Below are positions 23,211 to 33,934 of a DNA stretch of 64,000 nucleotides, piece by piece. Both the position numbers and the translations under genes were made by a program. Location of the stretch: NCBI GenBank assembly GCA_029168955.1, contig JAPDOI010001221.1, positions 62,001 through 126,000 on the forward strand. Reading direction: 5' to 3'. The notes beneath the pieces are model-generated. The model ran no database searches. It was not told the origin of the DNA and saw nothing but the letters and a program-made list of their open reading frames with translations. The DNA comes from Aplectana chamaeleonis (Eukaryota > Nematoda > Chromadorea > Rhabditida > Cosmocercidae). Positions within the stretch are counted from its first letter, which is position 1. Each line of letters starts with the position of its first letter.

Positions 23211-23218
23211 CATAAAAG
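23211..23218 (+). promoter_or_regulatory. TATA-like box of the glycine-rich secreted gene
   Basis: CATAAAAG about 36 bases before the ATG at 23254, implying a very short leader, as is common for small secreted-peptide genes. Confidence 0.35.
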
Positions 23219-23253
23219 ACGGCATTGTGGAAATAGTGAGAAAAATCCTCATT

Positions 23254-26200
23254 ATGAACACTTTCTTCCTACTGTTTATAGTTTTTGTCGGCGTCGCTGC
23301 CTATCCCTATCCAGGATATGAACGGCCATTCCCAGTAATTACACCAGGAGGTGAGCATTTAATAGTTGTTTTCACCTTAAAGGCAGTGCCCACGATAAAA
23401 ATCGTTTTCGAGTTCCCACCAGAAAGCGAAGGTTTAGAGTCTGATTGTTTCATCAGTGAAGAAAGAATCATGAAAAACGCTGCGAAACATCCAAAATTAG
23501 CTCTTCTTCTTGAAAGACACATTTCAACGGCGGATGAGTTGCTCGGGCATGGGCCTGAAGTAGACAGCGTGCGAAAATGCGCCCCAATGCTAAAACTCAG
23601 CCGCGCTCGCGCTCTTATGCTAATGTAGAAGTGGACGAAACTGTTTCTCGGAAAACTCGACCGCGAGCGGAAGTGCTAGCGCGAGCGAACTTTGGAGCAG
23701 TATGGAGCTCTTTTGGGCTCTTTTTCGTTCGTTCTTTCGACCCTAGGGCTCCATTGAGACCCTGAACTTTTGATTTCCTGCCGAAAACCCAGGACGAAAT
23801 TTATCATGGACACTGCCTTTAACTTTCTAGTAAACAGAAGTTCCTCACCCTCAAATCAAACCCATAAAGTTTTCGATAAAAAGTTATTTTGTTGTCTTTA
23901 TTTTTGTTTAGAAATCTAAAAGTCGGGTATACAATCGCTAGTCCCAAGGTAACCAAGTTTTTCGGCAGCCGCTTTGGAAGATGCGTCGCGTGTCGGGATT
24001 ATGACCGAAAATAGTAGAATAGCCGACCAGGGTGAACGATGCACCATTTGAAGTCGTTCTAAAATAGAATCTCGCGCATAAATCACGTCATTGCTATAGG
24101 TGTCGTTTATACTCCCGCCGCCGAGTGGTCCGGCACAGTGCATTTCTTTAAAGGCATCGTACACGATGAAAACCATACTTGGGTTTTTGACGTTTTCGTG
24201 TTGTTATATCCCTATAGTGACTAAAGGTTGCAAAAAGCCCCCTCAAAAACGTCAACTTTTCAAGAAAAACCCATTTCAAGAAAGCCTAATACAAATTTGA
24301 AGTTCCCGCCGACATAAAGTTGGGATAGTTGCGCGATGAACGCAAGGAACACTTTTACAATTCGTTCCTTGGCGCAGCGTTGGAAGCAATTCACCGAGGA
24401 CGCCATCCAGACGAGGGATCTTTTTTCCTTGAACGAAACTAAAAAAAGGTTTTTAACCTGCTGCGTCCATTGCTGTCAGCTGCTTTCAATCGATGCCGAA
24501 CGTGAAATCGAGTGGCGTGTGAGTTGCGCCCTACGACGCGTCAACGCACGATCGCCGGCAGCGACCACGGAGTTTTGTTCCTTGTAACAACGGATCGACC
24601 CCAAGGCCCCCAAAACCCAGGAAGCTCTTTTGAGGTGAGCGAATCCCCATTCAGGGGCGATTTTGAAACTCCAAACTTTCTGAGTGACATTATTATGACA
24701 CACTAGTCCGACTGAACGCAAAAGCTGGAATTCGGTTTTCATCGTGTACGATGCCTTTAAAGGCAGGGTTCTCGGTAAAACCGGTTGTTGTGCTATCACC
24801 GTAGAATGGTAGATCTGGCCATCACAAAAGTGAAAATAAGTAAAAAATTGGAGAAAAAACGCTCAGGAGAAAGTTATGGCTTCGTGTCCTCCCGCCCCCA
24901 ATTATCGAAATTTGGGTGAAAGCCTGTTTTTTCAATTTTTATTTTGCTTCTTAAGTAATTTCTGAACATTTCTGGAGAGTACTGATTACTTTAACAGCAA
25001 AATAAATGTCGGATAAGCAAGCATTATTGGAAATCGCATCAATTAGGGGGCCGGCCGACACCAGTAATTAGCCGTTATACTTTGTTTTTGGGCGTTTTTC
25101 CGGGGGATTTCCGGGTTTTTTCACTTATTTTCAATTTTGTGATGGCCAAATCTACATTCTTATGAACAGAGCTGAAAAGTCGTTTTTATCGAGAACCCTG
25201 CCTTTAATGTTGATCACGCGGCGCGGCACGATCGATATTTTAGGATCGCACTACGCCGCGCTGCTCGGCGGCGGAAGTATAAACGACGCCCTAGGAAACC
25301 ACGACGCTGCTTGGCGAGAAAGGTGGCGTGCGGGAAGGCGCGCGAAAGATGGCTATCGATTATATGATTTGGCGACCAAAGACTGAGTGCTGCTTCCTCA
25401 TCAAATTACAGGGGCGATATATTACCAACCATAAGTTTCGTACCAGGACGTAGTTTTCATCAGAAACGGACAATCCTGGAATCTAAAATCACCAATCGGT
25501 TCGTCTCGTCGGGCTAGATTTATAAGCGTATTCAGACTTGAAGATAATCCTTATCTTGACTTAGACCTCCTCTGTTTCCGAGTGAAATTTATTTCCGTCA
25601 ATCGCGTGCGTCTGCGCGCGTACGCTGCATCTTCTTTTCCCTCACTTTCTCGCTGCTTCTAACCTCGCTCCGCACAAGCGCACGTAGTAAATTTGGCTTG
25701 GGAACAGAAAATGTAACCTATTTTCTTTTAGCGAGGTCGAATTTCAGACAGTCGATCAGACAAAAACGCGACAACCGAGTTCGAAGGCAGTGTTCAAGAT
25801 AAAATGTTCGACAAATTCTCACCGGGGGTCGAATGTTCCGGGGTCCATCGCAACAATTATGGCGATGGAACGGCTAAAAACGAGCCATAGATAGAGCTAT
25901 ACGGCCCTCAAACTACCCGCCCATTTCCTTGTTGGTGGTAGAGGGAGTAGGCGGGGCGGGCATAGCACAACCAAGTTTGAGGGCCGCGCAGGGCTATCTA
26001 TGACTCGTTTTTCGTCGTTCTTTCACCGTCATTGTTGCAATAAAGCTCGTTACGTCTAATTTATGGTGAGAACTCGGTGGCAGACTTTATCGTAAACACT
26101 GTCTTTGAAACGCTACTGCTTATGAGGAAATGGATCATAATTAGATCAATATTTGGGTTTTCTTTCAAAGTCTGGAGATTTCTTTGAAGTAAGTACAACG

Positions 26201-26575
26201 AAACGAATCGAACGGCGTTTTCGGATTTTTTGATGGTTTTCTCGGGAATGAAACGTTTTTGACTTGCTTTCGCGCTGAGGCGTTCCGAGAGAAAGCTTGG
26301 GATCGAAATCGTAATCTGATAACCTTTGATATTACCATGCGGATTAAGGAGGCTACGGCTATGGTGGAGGTGGCTTCCCAGGCGGTGGCGGCGGATTCGG
26401 ACAGCAATCAGGTTTCTCAGAATCGCAATCTCAGTCCTTCCAACAGAGTCAATTCCAGAATAGCGGTGGTGGCGGTTTTGGAGGTTGGTTTTATTTTTTT
26501 ATGAACCTTTATTTTCTTTACTGTAATTTAAAGTTATGCGCTTTTTCAGGCGGATTCGGCCGACGGCGACGATAG
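23254..26575 (+). CDS. Small glycine-rich secreted protein with basic C terminus (3 exons, 85 aa)
   Basis: Exons 23254-23350, 26349-26483 and 26550-26575 join in frame. Residues 1-16 (MNTFFLLFIVFVGVAA) form a signal peptide. Next comes a Pro/Tyr segment (YPYPGYERPF), then a Gly/Tyr tract, a Gln/Ser/Phe tract (QSQSFQQSQFQ), a second Gly tract and a terminal RRRR. The layout recalls nematode glycine-rich secreted or antimicrobial-like peptides; cuticle or mucin association is equally possible. A TATA-like CATAAAAG lies at 23211 and AATAAA near 26688. Intron 1 is about 3 kb and stuffed with TTAA-flanked elements, while intron 2 is 66 bp with a clean CTTTTTCAG acceptor. The acceptor of exon 2 (GATTAAG, or AG three bases later) is weak, so its first residue is uncertain. 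Both choices keep the frame. Confidence 0.7.
23381..23818. mobile_element. TTAA-flanked MITE in intron 1 of the glycine-rich gene
   Basis: It begins AGGCAGTGCCCACGATAAAA 30 bases after the exon 1 donor and ends TTTATCATGGACACTGCCT before TTAA at 23819-23822. The open frame that appears to extend exon 1 runs into this MITE and should not be annotated as protein. Confidence 0.82.
24152..24756. mobile_element. TTAA-flanked MITE, AGGCATCGTACACGATG subfamily (605 bp)
   Basis: Inverted ends AGGCATCGTACACGATGAAA and TTTCATCGTGTACGATGCCT, with TTAA at 24148-24151 and 24757-24760. The right TTAA is shared with the next element. Confidence 0.82.
24761..25203. mobile_element. TTAA-flanked MITE, AGGCAGGGTTCTCG subfamily (443 bp)
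   Basis: Inverted ends AGGCAGGGTTCTCGGTAAAA and TTTTATCGAGAACCCTGCCT. The shared left TTAA is at 24757-24760 and the right TTAA at 25204-25207. It follows the previous element directly. Confidence 0.82.
25560..25715. repeat. MITE with GCGTGCGTCTGCGCGCG core
   Basis: Copies share TCTGTTTCYGAGTGAAATTTA, GCGTGCGTCTGCGCGCGTAC, CTCGCTCCGCAC and AGTAAATTTGGCT. Others at 28430-28510, 53158-53318 (best preserved, with inverted ends ATCCTCTG and CAGAGGAT), 55180-55450, 56420-56520 and 57040-57150. Confidence 0.65.
25795..26104. mobile_element. Decayed TTAA-type MITE with internal hairpin
   Basis: Ends AGGCAGTGTTCAAGATAAAA and TTTATCGTAAACACTGTCT sit beside mutated targets TCGA and TTGA. The interior holds a hairpin pairing GAGCCATAGATAG with CTATCTATGACTC around 25885-26010. 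It lies in intron 1 of the glycine-rich gene. Confidence 0.65.
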
Positions 26576-26861
26576 TCGACTGTTTATGAGTGATGATCAT
26601 TGATGATTGATTTTTTTGTTTTCTTTTGTGCAGTAAAGGGCCAACCAGTTCTGTTTGAACATTATTGCATCAAACGCCGGAATAATAAAATGGAAAATAT
26701 CTGTACTGCTCTGTAAAACAGAACAAAACGACACTTCTGCTTGTACGGGATTTCCCCCTTCATAGAATGATATTTTCTGGAATCACATGAACACATGGAA
26801 GATGCGTTCAAAATGTAATGCACTCTGTTTATAGCGGAGTGGACAAACAGATGGTCAGCCA

Positions 26862-27120
26862 CTGGTCCTCTACTGGCCCTCTTCTACGGGAGTCGACGCA
26901 TTCCCGGCCGACCCCGGTATGCATCGGCGACCCCGTAATCGATCAATATGTTACCATTGTCACTCAAAACTCACCAGCTCGACGGCGGAGCGACGTAGTG
27001 GGTTGGTGTGTCGTGGCGACGGCGTATCGATCGTTTACGGGGTCGCCGATGCATACCGGGGTCGGCAGAGAACGCGTCGATTACCGCAGTAGAGGGCCAG
27101 TTGAGGACCAACGGCGGACC
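26862..27120. repeat. GC-rich inverted-repeat MITE with arms of about 90 bp
   Basis: TGGTCCTCTACTGGCCCTC at about 26868 pairs with GAGGGCCAGTTGAGGACCA at about 27095, and the inner parts pair GACCCCGGTATGCATCGGCG with CGCCGATGCATACCGGGGTC. The spacer is about 70 bases. Confidence 0.8.
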
Positions 27121-27129
27121 ATGAGGTCG

Positions 27130-28047
27130 CGCGCTTTGTTGTAAACAGATCGTATATACGTGGCGAAATGACCAAGACGTGGCTATGTACATGTAAGAAG
27201 TCGCTATTGTATAGTCGTGGACTCGAGATCATAGCAGCGTTTTTTGTGAACTCACAGCATTCTATAGACAAATCGGTAAAAAGTAGTCTTCTGAGCTGAA
27301 GATTTCACGGGATATAATCTGGCGATGAGACAAAATACGGATGTGAACGAACTCTTGAAAAATTCTTTCATAAAAGTGTGAATCTGGGATTCGAAACTGC
27401 TGGGTGGGACACAAAGGAGGAAGGAACGACGAAAAGCGGCTTGGAAGGTGGGTCGAAATCACTCGGTTCAGCCGACCCACAAGATCAGACCGCTCACGAA
27501 AAATGTCATTCCCGAGTCTGGTCTCAACTTCGTTAGCCACGGCGCACATACATATGTATCATACATACTTCGTAGCACTGGTAAACGCAGAAGGCCAGAG
27601 AAAGGTCGTCTGGGAGAGGATACAGTCGCGCCGGGAGTTATAGTCCAGCCGCACACGCGAACGCGACGCGGGTAACCGCCACAGTAAAGGGATGGCCGCC
27701 GGTCGAAAGCGCAACCAGAACTGTCGGTTCGTGATAAGCTGTGGCGATAGAGCGCGCTACATTTGCGCTTGTAGACCGGGGCGAGGGTGCCATCGCGGCG
27801 ATGAGCGATAAAAGTGTAAAAAAGGCCTTACTTAGATAATAGCAGGACCCGAGCGCAACCGGCTCCTCCTCTCCCCGCCCACTGCAACCGAAACGCAGAG
27901 CAGTTGATATTCGAACTTGCGGTGCGTTTCGGTTGTGATTGCAACGTGCAGTGCGTTCAGGTTGCTCTCCGAGCCACATGCGTTGACCGATGCACGCATT
28001 TCGAAATTGGATGGATCAATTGAAACAAGGAAGAGCATCTGGGCTAC
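27130..28047. other. Unclassified intergenic sequence
   Basis: Mixed composition with a GC-richer part (27600-27990). Overlapping short frames on both strands have no supporting splice sites or motifs apart from the candidate exon to the right. Confidence 0.35.
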
Positions 28048-28178
28048 CTGTGATTTTTGAGCGGGATTCTCACTGTTTCTCTTGTGGGGCTTGTAATTGG
28101 TTTCCTCTGCTCCATTAGTGCCCAATAATCGACCATCCTGGAATTCACTATACTCTTCATATTTGAGCAATACTGGGA
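28048..28178 (-). CDS. Candidate orphan exon, minus strand
   Basis: Read leftwards, a TTTTTGAATACAG acceptor is followed by 131 coding bases ending at a strong donor AAATCACAG|GTAGCC. The frame gives PVLLKYEEYSEFQDGRLLG then a polar NGAEETNYKPHKRNSENPA, which looks protein-like and is open throughout. No partner exons were recognised on either side, and no family is recognised. It may be a relic or a chance frame. Confidence 0.25.
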
Positions 28179-29212
28179 CTGTATTCAAAAAATAAAACGT
28201 TAACATGACTTTCCGGACGCGTTTTACGAATATTCATGAAGCGAATATTTCGGATTTATTTAATTATTTCGAAAAAATGAGAAAAACGAGTCGCTCGGAT
28301 ATTCAAATCAAATCATCCACTCCGAAAAATTAAAAAGTCCGAAATCGGAAAAAAATAATTGATTCGGAGGGTTATTCGATTTACATAATATTTACATTTT
28401 GAGTGTTCTGAAATACGATATTCTGCTCCCGTACGCTGCGTCTCCTTCTCCACACACTTTCTCGCTGACTCTACCCTCGCTCCGCACGAGCGCGCGAGGG
28501 AACAGAATTAATAAATTTTTGCAACTGTGTTGCTCAAATCGGCTTATAGACAGCGCCCGGGGCGCACCATGATATACTGTAACGTCATCAGCCAACAGTT
28601 GCGCTCAGGGAGCTGCGTAAAATCAATCTCGTCGGTAGCACCCGGAGCGCAATGTATGCGGCCTGGATCGCAACATATGTGGCCCGGAAATTGCCAAATT
28701 TGTCACCCTGAGCGCAACATGGACGCGGCTCCGGTTGCATTCGGGGTGGGCTCAGGGCCTGCTATTGCCTGAGTACTGGGGAACCTCGCATGGTATACCC
28801 CCGGATCAGAAAGCTGATAAATGTTTTCTAGTCAACTCTAGCACCCCCTCTTCAAATCTGAACTCGGATTTCGCAACGAACATATGCGAAAAAAGTTAAA
28901 GCCTGTCAAAGTTCGTAATTCCCGCTTTTTTTCAAACTCGCATTAGTGTTTGCGAAATCCAGAAACGGACTTCATGCTTGTGTTCAGCGCCCAAAACTAC
29001 CCTACTGAGCAGATTTTGGCTGAAGGCCCATTTTCCAAACTTTGCACACACTAATAGCGTTTTGGAGTTGTGCGGATTTTCGGTTGGGCGCCTATTTATA
29101 TCTCTGAAAGCGTTAGAAAAAGCAGATTTCACTCAAAATCCCGCAAGTGGGTTACTAGAGGCGCTGATCACGAATCTAGAGACTATTTGACGATTTTCCC
29201 AGCTTTTCGACT

Positions 29213-30760
29213 TGATTTATATTTATTTAAGTTATAGACCAGTTAGCATAACCTCACTCTTCTGCAGACTGTTTGAGAAGGTCCTAAAAGAGCACATTGT
29301 CCTACATCTGTTTTCGAACAACATCATTCCCAGGAGCCAACATGGTTTTGTACCTGGAAGATCGGTAGAAACGAACCTTTTGGAGTGCATAAATGATTGG
29401 ACCGAGGCCCTTGACAAGAAATGCTGTTGCGATGTCATTTATTTTGACTTTGCAAAGGCATTTGATCGTGTCTCGCACTTGAAACTGCTTTCAAAACTAC
29501 GGGATCTGCAATTTCATCCGATTTTGACAGACTGGCTTACCAATTTCTTATCTGGTAGAACGTTTCAAGTGAGAGTCAGGATTGTTATTCCGAGGTGAAA
29601 AACATAGAAAGCGGAGTGCCACAAGGGGGTGTATTATCACCAATATTGTTTAGCATTTTCACAGCGGACATTCCCAGCATTTTTCCAGACAAAAATGTTT
29701 CTGTGAAATTTTACGCGGATGATATAAAGTAAGCTCTACAAAGTCATTTCTGAGCCATTAGACACCCAAGTGCTGCAGGAGGCGATTAACCTGATGGTTG
29801 ACTGGGCGAAGGAATGGCAGCAGTTCCTTCAGCTCCGCAGAAACCGTGTTTATGCGGGTTCATCTGAGTCCGGCGCCTACGGCCCATTCATATACATGTG
29901 TTGGTGTCGCGCCTACAGCGGTAGACGCGGTTCGAGATCTTGGTTTTAACTACGATAGGAAGTTGGATTTTTCTGAGCATGTCAAAATCAAATGTCAGTC
30001 GGCTCACAGGCGAATTTTTCAGATTTATAAGGGAATCTCAACTAAAAATAAACAGGTTCTGCTTCGAGCATACAAGACTTATATACGACCCATTGTGGAA
30101 TGTGGAACAGCAGTTTTCTGTCCGCACAAGAAAAAGGATACTGACGCGCTCGAAAAAGTCCAGAATAGTTTCACTCGCAAGCTGATGATTCGAATCGGTG
30201 GTTTCCTGAATTCCAAAATACCCAGGTCCCACATAAGGAACAAATATCTCGGGTTACCAGCGCTGAATTCTCGGCGCAGAGTATTTGACCTTTGCATGGT
30301 TCACAAACTTCTGGAAAACAGCGGTATTTTCAGGCTTGCACCCTATTTCAAACTGGTCACGTCGAAAACCAGAGGTGAAAAAATGAAAAATATTCCTCAG
30401 TCGTCCAATTACCAGTGTTAGGGTTAGATCTCTTTCCACATAGGGCGGGTAGCGCATACCTGAAAATCGCTAGAAGAGTCACTGGCGCTACTTCCTTGGG
30501 CCAGTTTAGGCGACTAGTATCCCAAATAATTCTGAGCTACGAGACTTAACTTTTTCATTTGTTGCTTCTTTCTTGAGATAGATCTTTGTTCATTTGACCG
30601 GTAGGGTGTATAGGGTATCAGAATTTTTGCTCCAGTTTTTTATTTGGTTGGTTTTGCCTTTTTCCCTGGTTTAGTTGATATAACGTTGTCTTCTCTCCAT
30701 ATCTTCGTTGTATTATCACGCATTTGCCTTAAGTGAGTGTAATAAACATAAACATAAACA
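29213..30760 (+). mobile_element. 5'-truncated CR1-like LINE
   Basis: It interrupts a repeat whose uninterrupted relative lies near 40700 (TTTTCGACT | CATTYGTTCA.AG.TTCCCATC). It ends in ATAAACATAAACATAAACAT, a short tandem tail of the kind CR1/jockey-group LINEs use in place of poly(A). No target duplication is seen. Confidence 0.8.
29225..30421 (+). pseudogene. CR1-like reverse transcriptase fragment, three frame breaks
   Basis: The translation starts inside the RT domain (SYRPVSITSLFCRLFEKVL) and continues with the catalytic VIYFDFAKAFDRVSH, SGVPQGGVLSPILF and FYADDIK motifs. The C-terminal thumb region (LLRAYKTYIRPIVECG, RRRVFDLCMVHKLL) follows. Frame changes are needed near 29590, 29735 and 29820. 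The endonuclease and N-terminal part are missing, as expected of 5' truncation during target-primed reverse transcription. A dead copy. Confidence 0.85.
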
Positions 30761-31580
30761 TTTGTTCAAAGCTTCCCATCAGGCGTAAAATTTGATGGCA
30801 AATCGCGACGTTTGCCGATTTCCGGAGTGCTGCATAGATATGGCTCAAATCGTTGCCCTGGGGATTATTTGGAGTGCTGAACACGATTCTGCAGTCCGTT
30901 TATCGATTTTTGGTAGATTACGGCAGGTTACGGTGGGTATGCGATAGCTTGGTCAAAGTCTCAGATTTGGCTCAAAATTTCTCTGTGGGTGTTATTTGGG
31001 ACGCCGAACACGAACCTCAGGTCCATTTTTTGATTTTAGAATTTTTAAGGTAGGTAAAGCCAGTTAAAAGGTATTATGCCTACCGTAACCTACAGTAATC
31101 ATAAGGCTAGCGTCAACAGACCCCAGATTCGCGTTCAGCGCCCTGAAAAACCCCCGTTTAAAAGTTTTGAGCCGAATCCGAATTTTTTTTTCAAACACTC
31201 TAAAAACTGGCTGTTGGGTAAATTTTCACGAAGCTTCAAAAACGCTTATAACTTCGTTCAGAGGTGTTCGTTGCAAAATCCAATGTCAGATTCGGAGACA
31301 GCGGACCAGAATTGACCAGAAAACATTCATCATATTTTAAATGGTGGGGTAGGCCATGCGAGGTTCCCTAGTCAGACTAGAATTCTCATTGCGACTGTAA
31401 GCAACCTTCGCCCCGGATTTCATAGGTCAAAGTCTATATAGAATCGATTGATTCCATGAAATATCAATCGAAAAACATTGCTCCATAATCGGTTTTCATT
31501 CGCGTGGAATTTCAATGTTTGATTTCTCCCCAAAATGCTGTGTCTGAACACTCATGCAAAATGTGTCAATAGCGCCAGTA

Positions 31581-31588
31581 TATATAAA
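31581..31588 (+). promoter_or_regulatory. TATA-like box of the cysteine-rich secreted gene
   Basis: TATATAAA lies about 90 bases before the ATG at 31674, where a core promoter element would be expected for a short 5' UTR. Position and sequence only. Confidence 0.4.
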
Positions 31589-31673
31589 TCAGTGTCAAAC
31601 AATCCATCTATGCAAACGCCTTTTCTGTTCGTGTGCCGATTTATACAGTAGGAATACAGTAACTGATTCTGGA

Positions 31674-32604
31674 ATGTTGCCAGCAGTAATCTTCGCGATA
31701 TGTCTACCAATGCTCTTGTCCGCTCAGTATGAGTCCGCTCCCGCTCCTGCTGCTGACGCTCAGTATGGAGCCCCTGCGGCTCAGCCTGCTTACGGAAACA
31801 ACGCCAACTCAGTGGTCATCCCTGTAAGTCCGGTTTCCATATATCTGAATAAATGTATTGAATATTATGAGATAATTTGACATTCGAGGTGATCGTGGGA
31901 CGTCCGTGGGGCGATGACACTTCCTCCGATGGTGAGTCTCAGTGATTTCTACGGGACTGACAGGCTTGTGGTTTCCGGAGTCATTTCTCAAATGTTGCAG
32001 TTGGCTGGGCTTGGAGCCTTGTTTAGACGCGTGCGTGCTCGCACAGCGGTCATCATCTGCGATAGCCGCAGCGTGCGCACATGCGTCGCCTAAAAAAGGA
32101 TGTTTTGAACGTACTGAGCAATTTTTCAGAAAAAGATTGTCAGCAATGTAAATATCTGAAGACATCCTGTGACGAAGCACCTCCAGGAAAAGACTGCTAT
32201 GAGGCGAAAATTGTGTAAATTTCTTACTTATTGATTTTACTTAGAGCTGACTTTGACATACACATTTCAGAAACTTCATTAATCGCCTCGGCTGCAAGCA
32301 GGCCATCCTGTCCTGCCGAAACAACAAAGTTTACGCCAGCCTGCAGACAGACGACGGGAAAATACTAGCTCAGGGAACTCATTTTCAGAAATCGGTCAAA
32401 TGCGATGGCAGGAGCGAAAGGTTTGCTGTCACGCCTATACATCGCAGCAGCGACTTTCTCAGCGCTCTGCGATAATCGCAGCGATCACTGCCACAAAAAA
32501 CTTTCTGCTTCAGATGGACCACCAGAGACATGGAAGACAACGACGTTCACTTCCGCACAGTCATGTGCATTACCGATAAGAAGAAACCATCTGGAAGACA
32601 CTAG
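31674..32604 (+). CDS. Secreted cysteine-rich protein, C6-domain-like (5 exons, 172 aa)
   Basis: Exons 31674-31823, 31889-31931, 32130-32214, 32271-32420 and 32514-32604 join in frame to 172 residues. Residues 1-18 (MLPAVIFAICLPMLLSAQ) are a signal peptide. Residues 19-50 are low-complexity Ala/Pro/Gln/Tyr. The rest holds eight cysteines (CQQC, TSC, KDC, LGC, LSC, VKC, VMC), consistent with four disulphides. Spacing and the late KCDGRSERW segment recall the nematode C6 (DUF281) extracellular domain, a resemblance rather than a proven match. Introns of 65, 198, 56 and 93 bp are typical of nematodes. The acceptor of intron 1 (ATTCGAG) is atypical. A TATA-like box lies at 31581 and an AATAAA at 32624, 20 bases after the stop. 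If intron 4 is retained, an alternative end reads to a stop at 32474-32476 without the last cysteine. No function can be assigned beyond secretion. Confidence 0.75.
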
Positions 32605-32623
32605 TGATAATGCCTAATCGATC

Positions 32624-32629
32624 AATAAA
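32624..32629 (+). terminator. Polyadenylation signal of the cysteine-rich secreted gene
   Basis: AATAAA 20 bases downstream of the TAG stop at 32602-32604. This supports the five-exon model over the longer open frames nearby. Confidence 0.55.
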
Positions 32630-32726
32630 CCATTATGACTTATATTATAGAATTGCCTTCCAGTCTTTTATGTTGTTATCTTCCCAGCAGAATCTGGAAC
32701 AGTTTCATCGGCCTCAGAATATACGT

Positions 32727-32797
32727 GGCTGACCCTGAGCGGGATTGAACCCAGCCGCCGAAAGTGGCGCCTCATCACACTGAGCTACACGCTGCAT
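32727..32797 (-). repeat. tRNA-like (SINE-head or pseudo-tRNA) sequence
   Basis: On the minus strand an A-box-like TAGCTCAGTGTG (complement of 32776-32787) is followed 24 bases later by a B box GGTTCAATCCC (complement of 32741-32751). Acceptor and anticodon stems do not pair well, so a functional tRNA is unlikely. Confidence 0.5.
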
Positions 32798-33811
32798 GGC
32801 GAAAAAATACCTAGCATTAAGAGGAAGGAGTGACGCCAAGGATGAGTTATGAAGAGTAATTTCCCTTTCTTTCGGAGCCCCTCCATTCATCAACCCTTTA
32901 GCGATGACGACGTAGGAAATTGCCGTTCTCAGGAATGGTCCTGACTGGAATACACTGCAAAAAGCAAAACTCGTCCCTGACGCCTACATTTTTGTGTACT
33001 CCGGCGCGGAACTCTTGTGAGAGGGACTCATTCTCTCCAACTATTTTGTATGGGCTTGATTCACAAAAAAGTTCGGTCCTGAAAAGTTGTCAAAAAGCTG
33101 TAACCTAACAAATGAAAAATACCCTACAATTGGGAAAAAATGAATAATTTCGCAACACAAATTTTTCACAACTAATTTGTGGTCCGACCCACAGAAAAAA
33201 GTGGCGGCATGGCAAAAAAAAACACCTTCTCCTTAGTAATTGCCTATTTGCAACTGATGTGATTACCTACTTGGAAACCGGTTTCCCACATCGGAACGGT
33301 AATGAGATCATGGCAGACAGCCTTGCATTCGGCATTCTATGTCATTTTCGTTCCTTATTCGACCTTATTTAGATAGTAGAAGAATATCCCATACCTCAAA
33401 AGCCAAAAAGTAGGTCATCTATTAAAAAAGTGTGATTCAATGCGACCTTAATGGCACAGTCCAACCTCCAAATCGACTTTTTGTTTTTCTGCTTATCTTG
33501 AAGGAAATTCCACTCTGTTCACAATGGCTTCCTCAGAATCGCTCAGAACTCACTACGAACGGAGTTATGGCTCCTCAAAGACTTTGAATTTGAAAGACCA
33601 GAATTTCGCGGGCGAGTTGTCTCAAGCCTGCTTTTTCTCGTTTTTAGCAGGCATCGTTTTGAAGCAGTCCACAATTTGAAGCCAGACTAACAAGTGGAAA
33701 AACATAGATTTTCAATAAATTCTGTCGCGCTTCTCTTTTCTATTGAGATCGTAAGCTTGTCGGTGGGCGTAACCCATTTTTACTTTCACAGGGGCGTGGT
33801 CGACTTTTTCC

Positions 33812-33915
33812 CCGCTTAGGCGCTATTCATACTAATCAACGCCAGCGCGGCACGCGCGTCATGCTCCGCTCACTCCGCCATGGGGTCGCCGCTGCAGTAT
33901 TCATACTGCCACCCG
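33812..33915. mobile_element. GCGCTATTCATAC MITE copy
   Basis: TTAGGCGCTATTCATACTAA, then GCCAGCGCGGCACGCGCG and CCGCCATGG, ending AGTATTCATACTGCC. Relatives at 19115-19225, 35240-35375 and 58033-58770. Confidence 0.7.
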
Positions 33916-33934
33916 CCTTCTCAGAAAAAATGAA

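Larger units (their letters stand above)
24097..25293. mobile_element. 140-bp GTCGTTTATAC MITE split by two TTAA elements
   Basis: The left part (GTCGTTTATACTCCCGCCGC, from 24102) and right part (GCGGCGCGGCACGATCG to AGTATAAACGACGCC, about 25210-25293) are the two halves of the MITE seen intact at 452-591. The split is at its internal TTTCTTTAA word, which served as the TTAA target. Confidence 0.75.
28789..31366. mobile_element. Inverted-repeat element hosting the CR1-like LINE
   Basis: The ends GGGAACCTCGCATGG (about 28789) and CCATGCGAGGTTCCC (to about 31366) are complementary. Internal phrases such as TTGTGTTCAGCGCCC, TTTTCGGTTGGGCG and TTACGGTAGGTTACG-like words recur at 40240-41350 and near 57190-57300, defining a family. 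Arms are diverged. No transposase frame. Confidence 0.6.

Noticed and set aside
23351..23628. Extension of the glycine-rich gene's first exon to a 133-codon protein
   Set aside because: The extension reads into a TTAA-flanked MITE right after a GTGAGC donor.
32727..32797. Functional tRNA gene on the minus strand
   Set aside because: A and B boxes are present but acceptor, anticodon and T stems do not pair properly; better as SINE head or pseudo-tRNA.
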